Assembly: GCA_903813345.2 (NCBI GenBank)
Contig: CAIIXF020000003.1
Location: forward strand, 16,382,931-16,446,930
From: Owenia fusiformis
Lineage: Eukaryota > Annelida > Polychaeta > Sabellida > Oweniidae
Length of the DNA: 64,000 bases
Reading direction: 5' to 3'
The notes beneath the pieces were generated by a model. The model saw only the letters and a list, made by a program, of their open reading frames with translations. It searched no databases and was not told the origin of the DNA. The position numbers and the translations under genes are program-made. Positions 19,470 to 32,300 of this stretch are shown here, in pieces (position 1 is the first letter of the stretch; each line of letters begins with the position of its first letter).

Positions 19470-20400
19470 TGGTTGTCTCAGAATTAAGTTTGCCATTTGT
19501 TGTCCAAGAATAAGTTTGCCCCTGGTTGTCCGAGAATAAGTTTGCCCCTGGTTGTCCCAGAATCAAGTTTACTTCTGGTTGTCCCAAAATAAGTTTGTCC
19601 CGGGTTGTCCCAGAATTAAGTTTGCCCCTGGTTGTCCCAGAATCAAGTTTGCCTTTCATTGTCCCAGAATCAAGTTTGCCCCTGGTTGTCTCAGAATCAA
19701 CTTTTCTCCTTGTTGTCCGAGAATCAAGTTTGCCCCTGGTTGTCCCAGAATAAAGTTTGCCCCTAGTTGTCCCTGAATTAAGTTTGCCTTACATCGTCCC
19801 AAAATCAAGTTTGTCCCTGATTGTCTCAGAATCAAGTTTTCTCCTGGTTGTCCCAGAATCAAGTTTGCTTTACATTGTCCCAGAATCAAGTTTGCCCCTG
19901 GTTGTCCCAAAATAAGTTTGTCTCAGAATCAACTTTTCTCCTGGTTGTCCCAGAATCAAGTTTGCCCCTGGTTGTCCTAGAATAAGTTTGCCCCTGGTTG
20001 TCCCAGAATAAAGTTTGTCCCTGGTTGTCCCAGAATCAAGTTTGCTTTACATTGTCCCAGAATCAAGTTTGCCCCTGGTTGTCCCAAAATAAGTTTGTCT
20101 CAGAATCAACTTTTCTCCTGGTTGTCCCAGAATCAAGTTTGCCCCTGGTTGTCCTAGAATAAGTTTGCCCCTGGTTGTCCCAGAATAAAGTTTGTCCCTG
20201 GTTGTCCCAGAATCAAGTTTGCCCCTGGTTGTCCCAGAATAAGTTTTCCCCTGGTTGTTCCAGAATAAAGTTTGCCCCTGGTTGTCCCAGAATCAAATTT
20301 GCTTCAGGTTGTCCCAAAATAAGTTTGCCCCTGGTTTTCCCAGAATAAGTTTGCCCCTGGTTGTCCCAGAATCAAGTTTGCCCCTGGTTGTCCCAAAATT
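19470..20400 (+). repeat. 27-bp minisatellite, about 33 units
   Basis: The unit is GTTGTCCCAGAATCAAGTTT followed by GCCCCTG. Because 27 is divisible by 3, long open frames (PGCPRIKFA-like repeats) run in several phases on both strands, and I do not consider them genes. A higher-order duplication of 177 bp is visible: the TTTGCTTTACATTGTCCCAG segment at 19864 recurs at 20041. Confidence 0.9.
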
Positions 20401-21585
20401 TGCCTCTTTCTTGAATAATATTGATTGGTTTGCCTGGTGTTATTCACAAGGAAATAATGGTTGGGATTCTGACGAGGGAAGGATTGTATATTGGGTTTAT
20501 CCTGAGGGATGATATGACAACCTGAAGGCTGCATCTGATATACAATCCCTTCTTCAGGATAACCTTTCACACCATGATCACTTTGATATTCAGAAAAAAA
20601 CATATTAGGCCTATATTGGTATTAAATAAAAATACATATCTTTCCTACATTATAATAAAAAGAAATAATTAAGATATATACATGGTATATACCTGTATAG
20701 GAAATACTATATTTAAGTTAAGTTATTTTAATCAAAATGTCATTTACACCTAATATCATAGCGATCATGGTATAAATTGATACACTGGCCTTATCAAATA
20801 TAACACAACAAAACAGATCAATTATAGCAAACTACATTTTATATTGTATTGTTTATTTCTTATGTTTAGATAATATCTTACTATGACATTATTTATCTAT
20901 TTATTTGTAAGCTACACTTTTTGCATCGTTTAAAATATAATAGCATATTACTAAAAATACAATGTTCTAACTAAATCAGACATATTGAAAATGTTTCAAC
21001 TTTTTTTTTTTTTATAAAAGGCATAGTATTTTAATATACAAACACAAGTTATACAAATGAATTAAATGAACAGATCAATTAGAGCAAACTACATTCTGTG
21101 CTGTTTATGCCTTATGTTAACGACACAGAAGGAAATTTTATGCTAAGAGCTGAATATGAACTAAAACACATTGAAAAATGTCTGAGTTGTTTTTATAAAA
21201 TCAGTAGAAGCATTATGATATAAATTGACATAATATACACTCTCTCAAATATCAAATATCAGAAAATCAAATATATTAGAAAAGAGTTTGACATTTTTAA
21301 CTATTTTTAGCACCAGTTTCAGTATGTTAAAGGCTGGTTGAATGAGATGTCTGCCCAGTGCAAATGGCACCAGTATGAAGTTGCATGTAAAATATCTACC
21401 CTTCTTTTTGAGAAACTAAATAAAATGTTTATAAAAATATACTATAATGATACAAAATTCTGGTCAAAATGAGTATATATACAATGCTACCCTCTTATAT
21501 AATCATCTACAGCTCCCTGTAAGTTTCACTCGATATGTTCATATAATTACATCATATGTGATTTTTGTTTTGGAACCAATATGCA
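20401..21585. other. AT-rich intergenic region with a duplicated 95-bp block
   Basis: The segment at about 21290-21385 (GAGTTTGACATTTTTAACTA...) is repeated at about 21731-21830. No gene seen. Confidence 0.5.
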
Positions 21586-21589
21586 TGGA

Positions 21590-22960
21590 ACATGGAATTC
21601 TTCATTTGAGCATCCATATTGAAAATACTAGATAGATATTGAGTGTGACACTCCCTCTAATAAAATATAGTTCTTCACAAATATGTAAATCCAACATGGA
21701 ATTCTTCATTTTAGAACCCAAATGATGAAAAGAGTTTGACATTTTTAACAATTTTTAGCACCAGTTTCAGTATGTTAAAGGCTGGTTGAATGAGATGTCT
21801 GCCCAGTGCAAATGGCACCAGTATGAAGTAATACTAGTCAGAAATTGAATGGGGCACACCCTCTAACAAAATATAGTTCTTCACAAATATATAAATTCAG
21901 CATGGAATTCTTCATTTTAGCACCCATTTGATGACAGAAACTGAGTGTGACACTCCTTCAAATACAATATAGTTTTTCACAATTATGTAAATCCAACATG
22001 GAATTCTTCATTTTAGCACCCATATGATGTTATACAAAATATTAGACAGAAACTGAGTGTGACACTCCTTCAAATACAATATAGTTTTTCACAAATATGT
22101 AAATCCAACATGAAATTCTTCATTTTAGCACCCATATAATGTTATACAAAATATTAGACTGAAACTGAGTATGACACTCCTTCAAATACAATATAGTTTA
22201 TCACAAATATGTAAATCCAACAAGGAATTCTTCATTTTAGCACCCATATGATGTAATACAAAATACTAGACAGTATCAAGTGTGGCACACCCTCAAATAA
22301 AATATATAGTTCTTCACAAATATGTAAATTCAGCATGGAATTCTTCATTTTACCACACATATGATGTTATACAAAATACAAGACAGAAACTGAGTGTGAC
22401 ACTCCTTCGAATACAATATACAAATATAGTGTTTCACAAATATGTAAATCCAACATGGAATTCTTCATTTTAGCACCTATATGATGTAATACAAAATAAT
22501 AGACAGAAATCGAGTATGACACTCCCTCTAATAAAATATAGTTCTTCACAAATATGTAAATCCAACATGGAATTCTTCATTTTAGCACCTATATGATGTA
22601 ATACAAAATACTACAGTATCAAGTGTGGCACACCCTCAAATAAAATATATAGTTCTTCACAAATATGTAAATTCAGCGTGGAATTCTTCATTTTACCACA
22701 CATATGATGTTATACAAAATACTAGACAGAAATCGAGTGTGGCACACCCAGTAATAAACTATAGTCCTTCACAAATATATAAATTCAGCATGGAATTCTT
22801 CATTTTAGCACCTATATGATGTAATACAAAATACTAGACAAAAACCGAGTGTGACACACCCTCTCACAAATATGTAAATTCAGCATGGAATTCTTCATTT
22901 TAGCACCCATATGATGTAATACAAAATACTGAAATTGAGTATGACACTCCCTCTAATATA
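21590..22960 (+). repeat. Tandem repeat of about 112 bp, about 12 units
   Basis: Units share GGAATTCTTCATTTTAGCAC, ATATGATGTAATACAAAATA and a GAGTGTGACACTCC palindrome. Unit starts lie near 21592, 21700, 21904, 22000, 22110, 22224, 22337, 22457, 22568, 22679, 22791 and 22887. Confidence 0.85.
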
Positions 22961-22984
22961 TATGTGATTTTGACCTCTTGTTAA

Positions 22985-23310
22985 CTAGATACATTATTTA
23001 AGAACACTTACAAAAGAATGGTAAGTTTCTTTATCTTTGTTTTTCAACTTTCTCAAGTGAAATAGTAAAGTGTCTTTTCAAAGTACATGTAGTATTTGAA
23101 GAACACCAAAAGATACATGCATAAAGCTTACATATGAATTATTCACTGTAGCATGCTTTGGTATGTTCTTTTTACTTGTTTTTATTTCTTTTCATGTGAA
23201 TTCTTTGCAGTGATATATGCTCACATTATATAGAACTACCTTTGTACATTATAATAGCCCTTATATGCTTCATCATGGTGTAAATCAGCTCAATACCTTT
23301 GCAACTACCC
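22985..23310. other. Probable 3' UTR of the zinc-finger gene, with poly(A) signal
   Basis: Minus-strand AATAAA lies at 23181-23186, 125 nt past the stop codon of the large ORF. It is the nearest good polyadenylation hexamer I see. Confidence 0.45.
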
Positions 23311-26300
23311 TTAAACTGTAAATGACTTTGCTGCCTGTGGCTTTTCATGCCGCTTCTCATGTACAACACACGTATCTTTCCGCTTAAAGCATCTGTCACA
23401 AATAGAACACTTGAACGGCCTTACTCTAATGTGAATATTTTCATGTCTTTGACAAAGAGGTTTTGATCTAAACAACTTTGCACAGTAAGAACACTTATAT
23501 AATTTCTTCTTTGTGTGAATAATTTCATGTCTTAAGCAATTATTCCTTAGCCTAAACAATTTACCACATATGGAACATGCAAATGACTTCACCCCTGTAT
23601 GAATCGATTCATGTCTTTTAAGCTCAAATTTGCGTCGAAACAACTTTGCACAGTGAGAACACTTGTGTGGTTTCACATCTGTGTGAATCAGTTCATGTCT
23701 TTTGCAATGACCCTTTTGTCCAAACAATTTTGCACAGTAAGAACACTTGTATGACTTCACCTTTGTGTGGATCTTCTTATGTGATATATGCTCACTTTTG
23801 CTTATGAACCTTTTCGTATCATAAGGCCCTTTATTTGCTTTCCTCATGGTGTGAACCAGTTCATGAACTTTGCAACGACTTTTAAACTGAAATGATTTTG
23901 CACAAAATTTGCATTGCCAAACAGATTTCCCCAGTTTGGAAGAAGTTCTGCCCATGCAATTAATCTCATGCAGTTTACGAGATCTGTCAAACTTGAATCC
24001 AGCCTTGCATTGGCCACATCGAAAGTCAGTTTTTTTACTATGGACTTTTTCATGACTTATGCAATCATATTTTATTCTGAATGTCTGAGTACAACTTTTA
24101 CACTTATGAGGCTTTTCCCCAGTATGAAGTCTCTCATGCAGTTTTTTATCATGCTTATATTTAAATGCTTTTTGACAGTAAGAACATTTTTCTAAAGAAG
24201 TATCACCAACACAATATCTCTTATGGTGTTTTCGACTTTTAAACGGAAATGATTTTGAACAAAATTTGCATCGCCAAACAGATTTTTCCTGGCTGGGAGG
24301 AGTTCTACCTGTGCAATTAATCTCATGCTGTCTTCGCGATCTTTCATATTTGAAAGTGGTCTTGCATTGACCACACTGAAAATAAGTTTTTAGGGCAAAA
24401 GTTCTGCTCATGCAATCTTGCTCGTGCTGTTTACGAGATTTGTCAAACTTGAATCCAGCCTTGCATTTGCCACATTGAAAATCAGTTTTTTTACTATGGA
24501 CTTTTTCGTGGCTTATGCAATCATATTTTATTCTGAATGTCTGAGTACAACTTCTACATTTATGAGGTTTTTCCCCTGTATGAAGTCTTTCATGAACTAT
24601 TTTTTCACGGTTATATTTAAATGATTGTTGACAGTACGAACAGGGAAAACATCCCTTCTTATTTGTTTTATCAACATGTGTTACTTCTTGTTCATTGTCA
24701 GCACTGTCTGATCCAGAAAAGCTCAATGTAAGATCCTCTAGGACAGGGAAAAATTCACCTGCATCATTAACAGGGTTTGGATTTGCAGTTTTAGAGACAT
24801 CTTTAGTTGTTTCCAACTCAATTTTATTTGTGCCTTGCTTATCAAAATCTGTTATCTTAGCTTCATTTGTAGCCAGTCCACTTTCATGTGTATCACTATC
24901 TGTCGCCAAATCATTTTCATTTGAAACTGAAACTGGTTTGACATGAGCAACCACCTCTTTCCAAAATGACCCGAAGTGTAACTTTGTATGCCTTTGAAGG
25001 TTTGTTCTTCGCGCTGTTGTGTAACTACAGAACTCACAACCAAAGTTCATGACTTTCTTATGCCGTTCCATGTGATTGGTAAGAGCTGCTTCTTTAGTTG
25101 TACTAAATGGGCAAAGTGCACATATTTTGGTTGTCTCTTCAGATGGCAGAATGATATGGCTAGTGATATTACAGATAGGTTCATTAATTGGTTTTGACTG
25201 TGTTGTAATGTGGTGTTTTGACATATGGTTCTGGAGTCTTGCTGCAATCGAGTTACTGTAAGAACAGATGCTACAACTGTAGGCTTTCTTAGCATGATGA
25301 CACTTTGTGTGGTATTTATAATTTGAGGATACATTTGTTGAATATTCACACGCAGTACACTTGTATTGCCCCCTCACAGAGAACGAGCTGCTTAGTCTCC
25401 TATTTCTGCATCCTTGATGCCATTTAAGATGTCTCACCAATGATTTCTTGTTCGAAGTACTATATGTGCATTGTGTACATGAGTGTTGACTCTTTACTTT
25501 GTGGTGTATGAGATGGCGTTTCATGAAACCTGTGCATTTTGTTTCAAATGGGCATACTGGACAGCTTATTAAACTTTGATTTTCTCCTTCAGATTCATAA
25601 TCCAATGAGCACTCAGTTATATCTAGTGATTCAGTGTTGGACTGAGCATTTTTATTATCTATGACAGCAACATTGCTTACTTTGTTACATACACTTCCAA
25701 CGACTGCACTGTTGTTCAATCTTTTATGTGAATGCATGTGTGCTCCCATATGTGACTTTCCCATTCTTCCATTGATATCATCAACTCCTGAAGATGTAAC
25801 ACTAGCAGTGCAAGTAGTGTCTACTGGTGGCTGTAACAATAAATTCACCAAATGCGGATTTGCAAATATGTCCCCATTAGGTTCACTTGCTTTGACTGGA
25901 ACTCCCTCAAGATTAGGCTGTTTAACCTTTTTTGAAGTATCATGCAATAATTCTGTTTTGTCTGCAACAGGTTTGGTTGCATTCATTGAAACTCTCGCAA
26001 CTCTTGACCCTTCATCCTCTTTTGAAGTCTCGAGCAATAATTCTGATATGTCTGCATCAGGTTTTGTTGCACTCAATGAAACTCTTTCATCATTAAACCC
26101 TTCATCCTCTTTTGAAGTCTCATGTAATAATTCTGATATGTCTGCATCAGGTTTTGTTGCACTCAATGAAACTCTTTCATCATTAAACCCTTCATCCTCT
26201 TTTGAAGTCTCATGTAATAATTCTGATATGTCTGCATCAGGTTTTGTTGCACTCAATGACACTCTTTCATCATTAGACCCTTCATCCTCTTTTGATGTCT

Positions 26301-29300
26301 CAGGAAATAATTCTGCTATTATCTTCACATCAGGTTTGGTAGCATTCATTGAAACTCTTTCATCATTAGACCCTTCATCCTCTTTTGATGTCTCAGGCAA
26401 TAATTCTGTTATGTCCGCATCAGAATCAGTTGTTTTAGTTGAGACTCTCTCAAAACTAGACCCTTCACCCTCTTTTGAAGTCTCAGGCAGTAATTCTGTT
26501 AACATACTGGCATCTGTTTTTCCGAAACTCTGTTTACATTTAGTTTCTGTATTACTGTGGTACTTTTGATGATTTTCTACCACACGAGGGGTATCACTAG
26601 AATATACACATAACCTACATTTAAACTTTTTATCATGAGTGTGACATTTCTTGTGTTTTGCCATCCTATACGTGGAAGCTGTCTCGAAATCACATAATGT
26701 GCAATATAATGTACATTCCCTCGAATCTTTAGGTATGTCATTTTTATTAAATTCCTCTATCTGTTTGATTTGATCATTATCAGTTATAATTTTGTCTTCA
26801 GCAACTTCTAAATCAATGCTGAGATAAGTTTCATTCACAGATATCATATTTGCGGACACATCGATTTCTTGTTTTCTTGTCAGATCGTCTCCAAGTACAT
26901 CATTCCTATTCTGCATGGTCATTCCATTAGAACTGCAATCCACAGTTGAAGTTTCAGAAATATTTCCAGATAAATCTGCTATAAAGCCACTATTATGTAT
27001 TTGGCCATAGTCTTTTTGCACATCATCATCACAACTGTGTTCACATGCTTTATCATCAACTAGCTCTTCAGGCTCGTGACTTTCTTGATGAATATCTTCA
27101 ACATAATGATCTGAAGATTCATGTTGCTTAACTTTTAGTTCATTCAGTGATGCAAAAGAACACTTTGAGCAACTGAATTGTCCTAATTGCTTGTGGCATC
27201 CAATGTGTCTATTGAACCTTCTGATATGTTTGTCTTGATAATTGCAATATGGACAATTTCTGATCTTGTTAGTTGATTCTTCTAAGGATGACAAAGAAGT
27301 ATCACTTTCCCTGAAGCAATTTTTCTTAGATTTGTATGTGCTCCTCTCAGATATCAATTCCGGATGTAATATCTTCTCATGATTATGATACAGATTTGAA
27401 TTTGAATCAAGAGAAAAGGAACATTTTCTGCATTTATACCGCCTTCGTTGTACATGGTATTTTTTATGAGAGTTGAAAAGTTTTTCTCTTTTTGTTGAAT
27501 ATGGACACATGGAACAATTATATCTATACATTTTCTTTGGAGTCTCTGAAGGCACTTGAACTGAATTAATATGTAAACTAACACATGTAGTATTTTTATC
27601 TCTGCATTCCATTTTGATATCCTTGTCATCAAGTGAATCAAAACCATTCTGATCTTCATTCCACTCAGCAGAGGTAATTTTATTCACACCTTTTACAACT
27701 GGTTTAACCTTTTCATTTTCACTGATTGACTTAGCTTTAGACAAAACAGTACAACTTTTTGGTTTGCTATCGCTTACATCAGATGGCATTACAGATGATT
27801 TAGTTGAGAATATTCTGTTATCATCAGAGGTATTGTTCTTGTTGCCATGAAAACAATTAATGTGAATGTTGATCTTTAGTTGGCTGTTGCTGGAAAAACT
27901 ACAATTCTTGCAAGTGAACTTTCGTTTTACTGAATGATACCCTGAGTGTTGCATAAGTTTTCCACTTGTATTGGTTTTGAAATTACATTCAGAGCATTGG
28001 TAAAGAGTCTCCCCTTCCTTTTCCTGAGTTGAAATATGTGATTCTGGATGGCTGGTGTTTACAATAACAGCATTGATTCCCTCACCAGATTTAGCCTTTG
28101 ACTCCTGAACATCATGTTTAAAAATCTGCTCGTATGTTTCATTAGGCATCTCCTCATTCCCCTTTTTAATCATGCCCGTTTGTTTTGTGTTCAAGTTGCT
28201 ATTTGGGCGATGTGATCGTGCCATGTGAACACTTATCATCCACTGTGTACTTGAGGTGAAACTACATCTTGAACAGTTGAAAGTCTTGCCACTGTTGTGA
28301 AGTACAGTATGCAGCATTAATTTCTGAGTTGTATTGGTAGTATAGTTACACTTAGGACATTGCAAGGCATTTACATTTGCAATGTCTGCAGTATCATCTT
28401 TCATTACATGAACATTACAATCTATTTGTTTTTTCTGCACATTTTCTTTGATCTTTTCAAAGATATTGGCTGAATTGTGCTTGTCACTTGTCACTTCATT
28501 GGTTTGAACTTTGTTTAGTGAGGTGACGTTTTCTAACTTTTTCTTGTCAATATTTTTGGCACCCTCATGGTGCCACTTTTTCATATGTATTTCAAGTATC
28601 TTAGGCCAGTTGCTTGAATATGTGCAAATCTTGCACCTGAATGTAGACTTGATCGTATGGCATCGCTTATGAGACTTCATACTGCTTGGAATTTTACATG
28701 TAAAGTTACATTCTGTACATCTGAATAGAACTCTCTTTGTGGCAGGCATCATCTTATGCTTTCCCCCTTTCAATTCTTTCAACTTGATATCATGATATCT
28801 CTTAATATGTGTTCTAATATGGCCTTTCACATTACTTGAATATGTACAATATTCACATTTGAATTTGGACTTGATGGTATGGCATTTCTTATGGCATTTC
28901 CATATTTGTGGATTTGTGCTTGAAAAATGACACTCTGCACATTTAAACACATGAACATTTTGCAATGATTTTGTATTATGATATCTCTTTATATGTGTTC
29001 TAACATGGCCTTTCACATTACTTGAATATGTGCAATATTCACATTGGAATTGTGACTTGATGGTATGGCAATTTTTATGATGGTTCCATGTTTGTGGGGT
29101 TGTGCTTGAAAAGTTACACTCTTCACATTTAAACACATGAACATTTTGCAATGTTTTTGTATTATGATATCTCTTTACATGTGTTTTAACATGGCCTTTC
29201 ACATTACTTGAATATGTACAATATTCACATTTGAATTTAGACTTGATGGTATGGCATTTCTTATGGCATTTCCATATTTGTTGATTAGTGCTTGAAAAGC

Positions 29301-32300
29301 TACACTCTTCACATTTAAATACATCAACATTTTGAACTCTTTTTGTGTCAGTTCTTGGGTCAAGTTCATTTCTTTTCACATTTTTTATACTGAAATGGTG
29401 GTGGTGGTCCTTCATATGTCTTTTAACATGGTGTTGACTATTACTAGAAAATGTACATTGATTGCAGTTAACCTTTGCCTTAACAATGTGACACATTTCA
29501 TGTAATTTTAGATTCTGTAGATATTTACTGTTATAGCCACACTCTTTACACGTGAATACCTTTTTAGGGATGTCTTTCCTGTATCCATCTGTTATTGGCT
29601 CAACTTTTTCTCTTCTATTTTTCTTTCCATTCAAACTTGTGTGACTGTTATTGTGATATTTCTTGACATGTTTTGTAACATGCTGCACAAGTTTACTGGA
29701 AAATGTGCAATGCTTACATTGGAATTTTAATTTCATTTTATGGCATTTCAGACGATCTGTCAAATGCGACTTATCAACAATGCTCAATCCTTTGGCCATT
29801 GTTCTTTTAAGTTTTGTATTGATTGCATTAGAATCACTTTTATGTACCCTCCGCTCATGCAGACCTAAGACCCACTGTTTCTTGCATGAGTAGGTGCACA
29901 TATTACAACTAAACTTAGACGTGTTTACATGATGTGTCAGATGTTCCTTCAAATGTTCCTTATTTATTGTCATAAATGAGCAATGAGTACATTTGAAGTA
30001 TTTGTCATTGCTGGGTTTTGTAATTGTTTTCTTTGCTTTTAACTTGACAGATTTCTCTAAAGGTGTGCATCCAAATTCAGTAAATTGACCTCGAGTTTCA
30101 TAAAATTTTGGAATGTCGCTGTTACTTTTGTTTTTAGTCAACTGATCTTGAGTTTCAGGTAACTTTGGTTCATCACTGTTAAATGTTTCTGCTTGGGCAG
30201 TAATTGGTTCAATTGGGATTGCTTGAGAAGAAATATCATCTTGATGTTCAGTATTGATTTCATTCTGTCCAAAAGTTTTGAGTGCAGTAAACTGCTGACT
30301 GTTGAAGAGTTCCAATGGAATTGAGCATGAATAAATCTCTCGATTTTTGTCTGTGTCTGTGCTTTTGTTTTCACTGATGCATGGCATCTCTTGTATTTCA
30401 AGAAGTGGTGCTGTTTTACTCATTGAATTATTCACATTCAATAATTTGTTCATTTCAAGGACAGGTGGGGCGCCTGTAGCATTTGATATGTTGCGAACAC
30501 TGAACTCTTCATCATTTTCACACTCATCATCACCTTGAATATTAGTATGTCTTTTACCAAGTCCATCTGTGCTTGTTTCATGGCTGTCTTTTTGAATGGT
30601 TTTATTCTGACTCTGATCGCTTACGTTGTTCTGGATTGATACATATGCCTTATCCTCAACACTTTCAGGTAGCTCTGTTGTTGGGAAATCATGACAATCA
30701 CTAATGTCATCATTTTCCACGTCTTGCATTTTTGTGATTTTCTGCTCTTGTTCTGCACCATCATTTTGTATTTTCATTATCTGAACATCAGTTTTCCCAA
30801 TAATCTCATCAATATTAGCCTCTACATTTATATCATATTCTTTTGTTTTCTTCAGATCGCATGGATTACTGTCAATTGTATCATTATAGTTTCTATTGCA
30901 GGATGCATTCCCGGATTTGAGAGATGTTCTATCAATGGGTTCTATTATTGAGTGTTTTTCATGGAGGTCGTCATTCACAGACATATGAGTGGTGATTTTA
31001 ATAGGATTGAATTGTACAGTTTCACTCTGAGGCAAATCCATTTGGATCTCTTGGTGGATACTGACTTTTGGAACCTTATGTAGTGAACATTTTTCAGGTG
31101 TACTTGTGCACAAACATTTTGAGATTTGTGTATTGGTGATATGAGTATCCTCATTGCACTGGTTGCTTTCTTCTAATGAGTTAAATATATCTTCAGCTGT
31201 GGTTACAGATCTAACATCAACTATCATAGATGAAGTATCATCCATTGTTCCACAATTATCATTTTTACTCATTCTTGGTTCATCTCCTTTCTCCTTGATT
31301 TCACCTTCATCAAAATCAGCAGGCTTTACAGCATTCTTCTTTTCCCCTTTTCTATCAATTAATGTGTTTTCATCTCCTTGTATCTCCTCTATATCAAATG
31401 CCTCATTGTTGTTTTCAACCAAACCTTTTTCAGACTCATTATTTTCATTTGTTGTTTGTTGAACATCTTTAAGTTTCTGCAGATTGCTCATGTTTACTTT
31501 CTTGAAATCATTTGAGTTCAATGTCTGCAGGTCTTTATTGTTATTCTCAGTTGTCTGCACATCTTTGTTGTTGTTCACAGATGCCTGAAGATCTGTGTTG
31601 TTGTCCCTGGATAACTGCAGATCTCCCTTGTTATTAACAGATATATATGTGTTATTATCCTCCGATGTCTGCAGATCTAGGACATTATTCATTGATGTCT
31701 GTATATCTTTACTGCTATCATTGGAAGTCTGCATATCTTTATTGTTATTCACAGATGTATGTAGGGCTGTGCATTTTGTCTGCAGATCTGGGTTGTTATT
31801 CATCGATGTCTCACAATCTGTACTGCTATCCTTGGAAGTCTCTACATCTTTATTGTTATTTATAGATGTTTGTGTTTCTCTGTTACAACTCATGGATGCC
31901 TGAAGATATTTATCACTATCCCTGGTTGATTCCTTGTTATTATGACTTGGTAGTATCTGCCTATGTTTACAAAGCTTGTCATTGATGTCATATTTGGAAT
32001 CTGCTTCAGGTTTATGCACTTGAGCTGCTGAGAAACACAATAAAGGAACTGCAGGTTCAATGGTCACCTTTTGGGCTATTGGTTTAACTCCATTTCCCAT
32101 AGCCAATTTGAGCTCCTTCCCATGATTCTCATATGATTTCTTTATTTCATCTCCTCCAGTCTTTTTGTCATAGCATGAGCTTGCTTTTGCAGTTATAGGT
32201 TTTGTAATATCAATATTCAATTCATTACTACTAGATTCAGATATTATTGACTTGGAAGTTTCCAAATTATCTTTGTGAGAAGGCTTGGTTTTCCACTGTT

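Noticed and set aside
19450-20600. Open frames in the 27-bp minisatellite
   Set aside because: They occur in several phases on both strands simply because the repeat length is a multiple of three.
25661-26569. 302-codon plus-strand frame inside the zinc-finger gene
   Set aside because: It is the antisense of the 90-bp coding repeat, whose period keeps the other strand open too.
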